Shown one piece after another: positions 56,771 to 64,000 of a stretch of DNA of 64,000 bases. The stretch covers positions 3,476,001 to 3,540,000 of the forward strand of contig NZ_CP059139.1 of the NCBI RefSeq assembly GCF_014109765.1, read 5' to 3'. Position 1 is the stretch's first letter, and the number at the start of each line of letters is the position of its first letter. Source of the DNA: Pseudomonas berkeleyensis (GTDB taxonomy: Bacteria; Pseudomonadota; Gammaproteobacteria; Pseudomonadales; Pseudomonadaceae). The position numbers and the translations under genes were made by a program. The notes below the pieces were generated by a model, which had not been told where the DNA came from, searched no databases, and was given only the letters and a program-made list of their open reading frames with translations.

Positions 56771-58518
56771 GCCTGCTCTGGCCGGAATGGCTACGACCCT
56801 TGTGGCTGCTGGCGGTGCCACTGCTCGCCTGGTTGCTGTGGCGCCTGTGGCACCGCGAACGACAGAGCGGGCGCTGGCAACTGCTGCTACCGGCAGCGTT
56901 TCATCAGGTGTTGCTCAAGGGCGGCGATGGCCGCACCAGCAAGCTGCCCTGGCTGGCGCTCGGCCTGGCCTGGTTGCTGGCCGTGGTGGCGTTGCTCGGC
57001 CCGAGCTGGCAGCGTGTCGAGCAAAGTAATCAGAAACCTGCCGACCCGCTACTGGTGCTGCTGGAGCTGACGCCGCAGATGCTCGCCACCGATGGCACGC
57101 CCAATCGCCTGGAGCAAGCCAGGCGCAAACTGCTCGACCTGCTCGAAGCACGCAACGACGCGCAAACCGCCATCATCGTCTATGCCGGCAGCGCCCACAG
57201 CCTGGTGCCACTGTCGGATGACCTGGCCACCAGCCGCAACCTGCTCGAAGCACTGAAACCCTCGTTGATGCCAGAGCCAGGCCGCCGCGCCGACCTGGCC
57301 GTCAGCCGCGCCCTGCAATTGCTGGATCAGGCGCAACTGGGCCAGGGTCGCCTGCTGCTCATCACCAGCGCCCTGGATGAACAGGAGCGCAGCGGTATTC
57401 AGAAGGCACTGGAAAAACGCTCGGTGCCCCTGCTGATTCTCGGCGTCGGCAGCCGTGAAGGCGCCCCGGTGGCCCAGGAGGACGGTAGTTTTCTCAAGGA
57501 CGAGCGTGGCGCCATCCTCATCCCCCGCCTGGACGCCCGCGGCCTGCGTGAAGTCGCCGAAAACCATGATGGCCGCTACACGCCGATCCGCCTCGATGAT
57601 GAAGACCTCAAGCGCCTGGGCCTGCTCGACGGCCCTACAGCCCTGCGTGACGCCACCGAGCCGACCCTGCTCGACAGTCATATCGACCAGGGCTACTGGC
57701 TGTTGCTGCCGCTGCTGTTGCTCGCTGCCTGCGCAGGCCGACGCGGCTGGCTGTTCTGCCTGCCCCTGCTGTTGATGTTGCCGCCGCAGACCAGCCATGC
57801 CTTTACCTTCGACGACCTCTGGCTACGCCCGGATCAGCAGGGCCAGCACCTGCTCGATGCCGGCCGCCCGGATGAAGCGGCGCAACGTTTCCAGGATCTG
57901 CAGTGGCAAGGCAAGGCGCTCTTCGAGTCCGGTGACTATACCGGTGCGGCCGAGCGTTTTGCCCAGGGCGACAGCGCCGCCGATCACTACAACCGCGGCA
58001 ATGCACTGGCCAAGTCAGGCGAACTGGAGGCGGCTCTGGACGCCTACGACCAGGCGCTGGAGCGCCAGCACGAACTGGAAGCGGCGCAGTACAATCGCGC
58101 CCTGGTCGAAGAAGCGCTGCGTCAGCGCCAGGAACAGCAGAGCGCTGACGAAAACTCGCAGACGCAAGCGCAGGATGAGGGCGACGAAGAGCCCAGCGAA
58201 GCCCCTGCCGGCCAAAGCTCGGACTCGGCGCCCAGCCAACCCGCCACGCCAAAGCGTGCGGATGACAGCGCTGACAACAATCAGCCGCAAAGCCCCGAAG
58301 ACAACGCGGCCAGCCCCTCCGAGCAAACGCTGCCCAGCGAAGAAACAGCGGATACCGATTCAGGCGAACCATCGACACAGGATACGGACATGGGCTCGGC
58401 CGATGAACGCCGCCAGGCAATGGAACAATGGTTGCGACAGATCCCGGATGACCCTGCCGAGCTGCTGCGGCGAAAATTCTGGTACGAACAGCAACAGCGT
58501 CAGGAATCCTCCCGATGA
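56767..58518 (+). CDS. BatB/BatC-like fusion: vWA domain plus TPR and acidic tail
   Basis: A 583-residue protein with two N-terminal membrane helices, a vWA domain (about 90-290), two more helices (about 303-343), TPR repeats (about 350-440) and a Gln/Glu/Ser/Asp-rich low-complexity tail (about 448-545). It corresponds to BatB and BatC joined. The vWA domain has lost the MIDAS signature: the DxSxS position reads LLELTPQML, so metal-dependent binding is unlikely for this copy, unlike the preceding gene. It overlaps the next gene by ATGA. Confidence 0.88.
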   Translation: MSLLWPEWLRPLWLLAVPLLAWLLWRLWHRERQSGRWQLLLPAAFHQVLLKGGDGRTSKLPWLALGLAWLLAVVALLGPSWQRVEQSNQKPADPLLVLLELTPQMLATDGTPNRLEQARRKLLDLLEARNDAQTAIIVYAGSAHSLVPLSDDLATSRNLLEALKPSLMPEPGRRADLAVSRALQLLDQAQLGQGRLLLITSALDEQERSGIQKALEKRSVPLLILGVGSREGAPVAQEDGSFLKDERGAILIPRLDARGLREVAENHDGRYTPIRLDDEDLKRLGLLDGPTALRDATEPTLLDSHIDQGYWLLLPLLLLAACAGRRGWLFCLPLLLMLPPQTSHAFTFDDLWLRPDQQGQHLLDAGRPDEAAQRFQDLQWQGKALFESGDYTGAAERFAQGDSAADHYNRGNALAKSGELEAALDAYDQALERQHELEAAQYNRALVEEALRQRQEQQSADENSQTQAQDEGDEEPSEAPAGQSSDSAPSQPATPKRADDSADNNQPQSPEDNAASPSEQTLPSEETADTDSGEPSTQDTDMGSADERRQAMEQWLRQIPDDPAELLRRKFWYEQQQRQESSR

Positions 58519-60152
58519 AGCGTTTGCTCATGCTCCTCCTTCTGCTGGCCGGTCAGGCCCATGCCGAAGCCTTCTTCGCCAGCGTCGACCGCACCCGCCT
58601 GAGTGAAGGCGAAACCGTGGTGCTGACCCTCGAGTCGACCGACCCGACCCGCTTCGGCAGGCCGGATCTGAGCCCCTTGGATGAACATTTCGAGGTGCTC
58701 GGCAGCCGCCAGGTCAACCGCCTGAGCAGCATTGGCGACACCCCACGCGCCAGCACGCGCTGGATTCTCACCCTGCAACCGCGCCAGAGCGGCGACGTGG
58801 TGATCCCGCCGATCCGCCTGGAAGACGCCGAAACCCTGCCGATTACCCTGCACGTCGAGGCACGCAGCAAGTCAGCCGGCGGCGAGCAACTGGCCCCGGT
58901 ATTCATCGACGCCAGCCTCGATCAGGACAGTATCTACGTGCAGGCCCAGGCGGTACTGACGTTGCGCATCTACCATTCGGTTTCGATGTATGACGACAGC
59001 AGCCTGACGCCGCTGCAGATGAACGATGCCCGCATCGAACAGCTGGGTGAACCGCGCACCTACGAGAAGAATATCGGCGGCGTGCGCCATGGCGTCATCG
59101 AGCTGCAGTACGCCATCTACCCACAGCGCAGCGGTGAATTGACCATCCCCGGGCAGATGTTCAGCGCGACCCTGGTCGACCGCTCACGCGGCAACGACTT
59201 CCTGCCCTTCGGCCCGCGCGCCGGCAAGGTCTCGCGGGTCAAGTCGCCGGACATCCCGCTGCATGTCAAAGCCAAGCCTGCCAGTTATCCGGCCGACGCC
59301 CCCTGGCTACCGGCACGTGCGTTGGGCCTGGCGGAAACCTGGAACCCGCAACCGGAGCAGAGCCAGGTCGGCGAGTCGCTGACACGCAGGCTTATCCTCA
59401 AGGTCGACGGCTTGTCCAGTGCCCAGCTACCGCCCTTGCCGGCCACCCAGGTCGATGGCCTGCGCCGGTATCCGGATCAACCGCAGCTGAGCGATCAGAA
59501 GAGCGAAACCGGCATGATCGGTACACGTGAAGAGCGTGAGGCGCTGGTGCCGAATCGCAGCGGCAGTTTCGATCTGCCGCCGCTGGAGGTGGTGTGGTGG
59601 AATACCCAGACCGACAGCCTGGAGCGCACCACCCTGTCAGCTCGCACGTTGCAGGTTGCCGAGAATCCTCAACTGCAGAACGACGAACAACCCAATACGC
59701 CGATGGTGACCACCCAGGTGGTCGAAGGGCCGGCGCTGTGGCCCTGGCAGTTGGCCTGCGCCCTGCTGAGCCTGAGTACGCTGATCGGCTTCGGTCTGTG
59801 GTGGCATGCCCGTCGCCAACCGGCGATCCAGCGCGCCGCGCAGACCGGCCCAAGCCCGCGCACCCTGCTCGACGACCTCAAGCGCGCCTGCCTGGCCGGC
59901 GACGCCCAGGCCACCCGCCACGCCCTCGACGCCTGGGCGCGCCAGCAACCGGAAACCCTGGCCGACATGGCGGCGCGCTACGTGCCGTTGTCGGATGCTC
60001 TCGACGGTCTCAACGGCGCCCTCTACAGCGAAAGCGGCCAGTTCTGGCAAGGCGAAGAGCTGTGGAAAGCCATTCGCAGCCTGCCCGCCAGCCAGGAGCC
60101 TAGCGCGGCGCCGCAGGAAAGCAGCGCCTTGCCGCCGCTCTATCCACGCTGA
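58515..60152 (+). CDS. BatD-like membrane-anchored protein
   Basis: A 545-residue protein with a signal peptide (MKRLLMLLLLLAGQAHA), a periplasmic beta-sandwich region (about 20-400; FFASVDRTRLSEGETVVLTL opens it), one membrane helix (about 408-432, WPWQLACALLSLSTLIGFGL) and a cytoplasmic helical domain. It matches the BatD/oxygen-tolerance family named from Bacteroides. Last gene of the operon; REP repeats follow. Confidence 0.9.
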   Translation: MKRLLMLLLLLAGQAHAEAFFASVDRTRLSEGETVVLTLESTDPTRFGRPDLSPLDEHFEVLGSRQVNRLSSIGDTPRASTRWILTLQPRQSGDVVIPPIRLEDAETLPITLHVEARSKSAGGEQLAPVFIDASLDQDSIYVQAQAVLTLRIYHSVSMYDDSSLTPLQMNDARIEQLGEPRTYEKNIGGVRHGVIELQYAIYPQRSGELTIPGQMFSATLVDRSRGNDFLPFGPRAGKVSRVKSPDIPLHVKAKPASYPADAPWLPARALGLAETWNPQPEQSQVGESLTRRLILKVDGLSSAQLPPLPATQVDGLRRYPDQPQLSDQKSETGMIGTREEREALVPNRSGSFDLPPLEVVWWNTQTDSLERTTLSARTLQVAENPQLQNDEQPNTPMVTTQVVEGPALWPWQLACALLSLSTLIGFGLWWHARRQPAIQRAAQTGPSPRTLLDDLKRACLAGDAQATRHALDAWARQQPETLADMAARYVPLSDALDGLNGALYSESGQFWQGEELWKAIRSLPASQEPSAAPQESSALPPLYPR

Positions 60153-60166
60153 CAGCAATATCCACC

Positions 60167-60338
60167 GGTGCGCATGGCGCACCCCACGGATGATCGCAGC
60201 CACACGTGGTAGGGTGCGCCGCGCGCACCGGCTCCCGGCTCCGGCGCATCGGATCGACCTTGACTGCTGACGAGATCTCTCCAGGCGACGAATCGCCTCA
60301 AGGGCAGCAATATCAGCGGTGCGCACGGCGCACCCTAC
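60167..60338. repeat. Three 21-bp REP-like repeats
   Basis: Copies at 60167-60187, 60209-60229 (opposite orientation to the first) and 60318-60338 between the convergent BatD-like and exporter genes. No gene is seen in this 294-base gap. Confidence 0.82.
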
Positions 60339-60398
60339 GTGAACGTTGGCGCACTTCGGTAGGCGTACGACGCGCGCCCTTCCCTAGGGCCTATAACG

Positions 60399-60428
60399 AA
60401 AAAACCGCGGCCCAAGGGCCGCGGTTTT
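60399..60428. terminator. Bidirectional intrinsic terminator
   Basis: A perfect 13-bp stem AAAACCGCGGCCC-AA-GGGCCGCGGTTTT with A/T runs on both sides, 19 bases downstream of the exporter stop. Confidence 0.9.
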
Positions 60429-60446
60429 CGTTAAACACTGCCTGTC

Positions 60447-62825
60447 TTAGTGAGCCAGCAGCGAACCACCCTTCTTGCCCACCAGCTTCTCGGGCTTGAT
60501 CAGGAAGCGCGCCAGTGCCGGCAGCAGCAGCATGGCACCGAACATGTTGACGATGAACATGAAGGTCAGCATAAGGCCCATGTCGGCCTGGAACTTGATC
60601 GCCGAGAACATCCAGGTCGCTACGCCGATGGCCAGGCACAGACCGGTGAACAGCACGGCCTTACCGGTCGACTTGAGCGTCTGGTAGTAGGCTTCTTGCA
60701 GCGGCAGCCCCGCACGCAGGAAGCTTTCCAGGCGGCTGTAGATATAGATGCCATAGTCCACACCGATACCCACGCCGAGTGCGATCACCGGCAGGGTCGC
60801 GACCTTCATGCCGATGCCGAGGAAAGCCATCAGCGCATTGCCGAGAATCGAGGTGAGGATCAGCGGCAGCACGATGCAGATCATCGCCGGGATCGAGCGG
60901 AAGGTGATCAGGCACATGATCGCCACCCACAGGTAGACCAGCGTCAGCATCAGCAACTCGGAGGTGGAGATCACCTCGTTGGTCGCCGCCTCGATACCTG
61001 CGTTACCGGCAGCCAGAAGGAACTCCAGGCCATCGCGGTTGTGCTCGTCAGCGAACGCCTGCACCGCCGCAACGGTACGCTTGAGCGTCTCGGCCTTGTG
61101 ATCCTCGAGGAACAGCAACACCGGCGCCAACGAGCAGTCGGCGTTGTACAGACCGTCAGCACGGGCGATGGAGTTGTTCAGCACGTCCTGGTTACGCGAC
61201 AGGGTTTCCCATTTCAGGTTGCCCTCATTCATGCCCTTGATCAGTTGCTTGGACACCGTGACCATGGAAATCGCGGACTGCACGCCCTTGGTGTTCTCCA
61301 TCTTCCACATCAGCTCGTCCATGGCGGACAGGGCTTCGTAGGTGGAGCACCCTTCGGCAGGCGTCTTGACCATCACCACCAACACGTCGGAGCTGGTCGA
61401 GTAGTTCTGGATGATGAAGTCGTTATCCAGGTTATAGCGCGAGTCCGGCCTCAGCTCCGGCGCACCCTGGTCGAGGTCGCCGACCTGCAGGTGGGCCTTC
61501 TGATAGAAGAAGCAGCTGACGCCAGCAAGCAGGCCCAGCACCACCATGAATGGCGCCACATTGGGATGAGCGACCTTGGACAGCAGGCGCCACATCGGTT
61601 TCTCGGTCACTTCATCCTTCTTGCTACGCTCGACCGCCTTCTTGCTGATACCCAGATAGGAGATCGCCACAGGCAACAGGATGAGGTTGGTGAAAACGAT
61701 CACCAACACACCGATGGAAGCACCGATGGCCAGCTCGTGTATCACGCCGATGTCGATGATCAGCAATGCGATGAAGCCCACGGCATCAGCCAGGATGGCG
61801 ATCATGCCGGGCAGGAACAACTGGCGGAAGGTACGCCGCGCCGCCATCAGCGAGTTCTCGGCGCCACTGGACTGCAACGCGATACCGTTGATCTTCTGCA
61901 CGCCGTGGGACACGCCGATAGCGAAGATCAGGAACGGAACCAGCATCGAGTACGGATCGAGACCGAAGCCGGCCAGGTGCATCAAGCCCAACTGCCAGAC
62001 CACCGCGATCAGGGTGGTGACCAGCACGCCGATGGTGCTGCGGATACACCAGCTGAACCAGTACAGCAGGACGAAAGTGATCAGCAGTACGATGGCGAAG
62101 AAGCCCACCACCATGATCAGGCCATCGATCAGGTCACCCACCTTCTTGGCGAAACCGATGATGTGGATCTGTACATTGGGGTTTTCCAACTGGTACTTGT
62201 CGCGGATCTTCTCTTCCAGCTCGTGGGAGAACTTCTGGTAATCCAGCTTGATCAGCTTGCCCTGATCGTTAGGATCCGGATAGGACTCCAGCAACGGCAC
62301 GTCGATGATGCTGGACTTGAAGTTGTTCGCCACCAGACGGCCGATCTGCCCGGACTTGAGCACGTTGCTGCGCAGCTCTTCGAGGCTCTGCGCGCTGCCG
62401 TCATAGGTCTGCGGAATCACTTCGCCGCCGGCGAAACCTTCTTCGGTCACTTCGGTCCAGCGTACGCTCGGGCTCCACAGCGACTTCAGGTTGGAGCGGT
62501 CGACGCCATTGATGTAGAAGACCTCGTCATGGATCTGCCGCAGCGTTTCCATGTACTCCTTGGCGAAGATGTCGCCGTCCTTGGCCTCTACCGAGATACG
62601 CACGGTATTGCCGAGGTTGGCCAGGTCGTTGCGGTGCTCCATCATCTTCTCGATGAACGGATGCGACAGCGGGATCATCTTCTCGAAGCTGGTCGAGGGA
62701 CGAACCTGGGTAGCCTGATAGAGCAGGAAGATGGTGGTCAGCAGACAGAGCAGAATGACCGCCGGCCGATTGTTGAAGATCAGGCGCTCGAGAAAGCTCG
62801 CCTTGTCCTGGTGATGATCGGTCAT
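60447..62825 (-). CDS. RND-superfamily (MMPL-type) exporter
   Basis: A 792-residue inner-membrane protein with the duplicated RND layout: TM1 (AVILLCLLTTIFLLYQAT), a large periplasmic loop (about 50-225), five helices, a second loop (about 430-620), then six helices ending PALARFLIKPEKLVGKKGG. Acidic and Gly residues in TM segments (GVGIGVDYGIYIYSRLESFL) fit proton coupling. The family is the predicted lipid/hydrophobic exporter group rather than the AcrB drug pumps; no periplasmic adaptor gene is adjacent. It starts 16 bases after the YCF48-like gene, so the two are an operon. In Pseudomonas such pairs often go with DUF1329/DUF1302 genes, which would lie beyond the right edge (inference). 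Confidence 0.88.
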   Translation of the reverse strand: MTDHHQDKASFLERLIFNNRPAVILLCLLTTIFLLYQATQVRPSTSFEKMIPLSHPFIEKMMEHRNDLANLGNTVRISVEAKDGDIFAKEYMETLRQIHDEVFYINGVDRSNLKSLWSPSVRWTEVTEEGFAGGEVIPQTYDGSAQSLEELRSNVLKSGQIGRLVANNFKSSIIDVPLLESYPDPNDQGKLIKLDYQKFSHELEEKIRDKYQLENPNVQIHIIGFAKKVGDLIDGLIMVVGFFAIVLLITFVLLYWFSWCIRSTIGVLVTTLIAVVWQLGLMHLAGFGLDPYSMLVPFLIFAIGVSHGVQKINGIALQSSGAENSLMAARRTFRQLFLPGMIAILADAVGFIALLIIDIGVIHELAIGASIGVLVIVFTNLILLPVAISYLGISKKAVERSKKDEVTEKPMWRLLSKVAHPNVAPFMVVLGLLAGVSCFFYQKAHLQVGDLDQGAPELRPDSRYNLDNDFIIQNYSTSSDVLVVMVKTPAEGCSTYEALSAMDELMWKMENTKGVQSAISMVTVSKQLIKGMNEGNLKWETLSRNQDVLNNSIARADGLYNADCSLAPVLLFLEDHKAETLKRTVAAVQAFADEHNRDGLEFLLAAGNAGIEAATNEVISTSELLMLTLVYLWVAIMCLITFRSIPAMICIVLPLILTSILGNALMAFLGIGMKVATLPVIALGVGIGVDYGIYIYSRLESFLRAGLPLQEAYYQTLKSTGKAVLFTGLCLAIGVATWMFSAIKFQADMGLMLTFMFIVNMFGAMLLLPALARFLIKPEKLVGKKGGSLLAH

Positions 62826-62841
62826 CGAAGACTACCCCTTA

Positions 62842-63936
62842 TTATTGTGCGGTCGGCATGGCGCCAGTCGGTGTAGCCAGGCGAACACCGCCCTGCCCAA
62901 CCAGAACCAGTTGACCCTTGTCACCTGCAGCTACCGCTGCCAGGGACAGACGATCCGGACGATTGAACAGGCTGAAGCTGCGCCCACCGTCCTCACTCTT
63001 CAGTACCGTGCCACCGTGCCCGACCACCACGATGGAGCCGTCAGCCAGCAAAACCGCACCAGACAGGCCGAATTCCAGCGGGCCGTTGCCGGGGTTCTCG
63101 AGTCGAATTTGCTGCCAGCTGTCACCGAAATCGCTGGAACGGAACAGATGGCCGCGCAGACCATAAGCCAGCAGAACACCGCTCTGATCGGTTCCCATCA
63201 CGCCGAACAGCGAGCCCTCGTAGGGCGGCTCTGCGATCTTCTCCCAGCTCTCGCCCCAGTCGGCGGAACGGAACATGACGCCCATCTCGCCCACGATGAA
63301 CAGGCCACTGTCCTTGACGGCGGCGATGCCGTTGAGGTGATAGGCATCTTCGTTGTCGAGGCGATCGCTGACGTCGTCCCAGGTCTTGCCGCCATCGAGC
63401 GTTTCCAGCAACGCCCCGTATGCGCCAACGGCAAAGCCGTGATCGGCATCCTTGAACCAGATATCCAGCAGAGGGGCTTCACGCTCGAGATCGTCGAACT
63501 GCTTGACCCAGGTTTCGCCGCCATCGGTTGTAGCGAGAATCACGGCATCGTGACCGACAGCCCAACCATGCTGCGCATCGAGGAAAAACAGGGACGTGAG
63601 CATCTGCCGGGTCGGCACCTTGGCCTGCACCCAGGTCTGTCCCTGATCATTGGAATAGAGAATGTGGCCACGATCACCGGCAACGACCAGGCGTTGGCCC
63701 GTGTTGACGACGTCGAGCAACAAGCTGTGAACCGCCTTGGGCGATTCGATGGAATAACCAGCCTCTGCGGCAGCCGAGGTTTCGGCATGCACGGGTGCGG
63801 CGGCAAGAACCAGAACGGAAAGCACACTGCACAGCGAGAGCGCTTTAGCCAGCGGCGAATGGACACGGAGCGCCGGTTTGCGCGCCAGAATCGACGCCAG
63901 ACCGGACTGGGTGCGCCGCATGACGGGCTCACTCAT
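62842..63936 (-). CDS. YCF48/BNR-repeat exported protein
   Basis: A 364-residue protein with an N-terminal signal region (about 28-51, ending APVHA) and a seven-bladed beta-propeller made of repeated FLDAQHGWAVGHDAVILATT/DGGETW-type units, related to the photosystem II assembly factor YCF48. There is no photosynthesis link in Pseudomonas. It probably serves as a periplasmic partner of the exporter encoded just downstream. AAGG lies upstream of the ATG at 63936. Confidence 0.85.
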   Translation of the reverse strand: MSEPVMRRTQSGLASILARKPALRVHSPLAKALSLCSVLSVLVLAAAPVHAETSAAAEAGYSIESPKAVHSLLLDVVNTGQRLVVAGDRGHILYSNDQGQTWVQAKVPTRQMLTSLFFLDAQHGWAVGHDAVILATTDGGETWVKQFDDLEREAPLLDIWFKDADHGFAVGAYGALLETLDGGKTWDDVSDRLDNEDAYHLNGIAAVKDSGLFIVGEMGVMFRSADWGESWEKIAEPPYEGSLFGVMGTDQSGVLLAYGLRGHLFRSSDFGDSWQQIRLENPGNGPLEFGLSGAVLLADGSIVVVGHGGTVLKSEDGGRSFSLFNRPDRLSLAAVAAGDKGQLVLVGQGGVRLATPTGAMPTAQ

Positions 63937-63976
63937 ATACCTTCCCCCTTTCTTGTTATAGGCGGTACTGCCTTTA

Positions 63977-64000
63977 GAGCCTGTTCACGATCTGCTGCGC
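63977..64000. repeat. Left arm of another nested palindromic repeat, cut by the window edge
   Basis: GAGCCTGTTCACGATCTGCT and the next four bases match the outer arm of copies 1 and 2. If the next gene is on the - strand, it would again sit at a gene end. Confidence 0.6.

Noticed and set aside
60450..62876. 808-codon open frame on the + strand over the exporter gene
   Set aside because: It is antisense to a clear RND protein. The translation is His/Gln/Asp-rich with no recognisable domain, typical of the opposite strand of GC-rich coding DNA.

Overview
The window is chromosomal DNA of a gamma-proteobacterium, almost certainly a Pseudomonas close to the P. aeruginosa / P. mendocina lineage (inference). 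Gene content, the gene orders thrS-infC, pqqABCDEH-ercA-ercS and bepA-tusA-perM-bcp-gcvR-dapA-bamC-purC, high GC and Pseudomonas-style palindromic repeats all point that way.

Layout. 1-2.9 kb: end of an infC-thrS translation operon and a tRNA-Val(GAC) gene with its own promoter and terminator. 3-5.9 kb: a PuuB/PauB-like amine oxidase and a PA2778/PA2779-type cysteine peptidase pair. 5.9-27.1 kb: one large quinoprotein alcohol-oxidation locus. It holds the sensor kinase ErcS, ErcA, PQQ synthesis genes pqqA-E and pqqH, aldehyde dehydrogenase ExaC, a lanthanide-type (PedH-like) and a calcium-type (ExaA) PQQ alcohol dehydrogenase, cytochrome c ExaB, two PQQ-associated periplasmic binding proteins, a SoxYZ-like carrier, a metallo-beta-lactamase-fold protein, a pentapeptide-repeat protein and a small acidic unknown. 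27.2-28.8 kb: a decayed insertion zone with a dead IS3-family element and an integrase fragment. 28.8-36.3 kb: a conserved Pseudomonas housekeeping block (purC, bamC, dapA, gcvR, bcp, perM-like, tusA, bepA), with an unusually long PurC form. 36.4-41.2 kb: the 180-kDa NAD-glutamate dehydrogenase. 41.5-53.1 kb: a catabolic/transport locus with TRAP transporter dctPQM, a LysR regulator, an OprD-type porin, a chemoreceptor, an orphan second DctP and 5-oxoprolinase pxpABC. 53.3-60.2 kb: a MoxR-DUF58-DUF4381-vWA-vWA/TPR-BatD operon. 60.4-64 kb: an RND-superfamily exporter and a YCF48-like protein.

How the genes work together. The 5.9-27 kb locus makes PQQ, oxidises alcohols in the periplasm with two metal-alternative dehydrogenases, passes electrons to cytochrome c and handles the aldehydes with ExaC. 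A 19-bp motif recurs about 115 bp upstream of exaB, exaC and the PedH-like gene, with a weaker version before pqqA. In the 41-53 kb locus a separate 38-bp motif lies, in the same orientation, upstream of all four structural transcription units (dctPQM, oprD, the second dctP, pxpABC). The LysR protein encoded in the middle is the natural candidate to bind it, which makes the locus look like one regulon for uptake, sensing and cleavage of a 5-oxoproline-like acid.

Two repeat populations are prominent. One is a family of 90-170 bp nested palindromes that mostly sit directly after stop codons, with arm sequences that differ between copies but stay self-complementary. The other is a 21-bp REP-like palindrome with about 17 copies, two of them inside the pqqH coding sequence.
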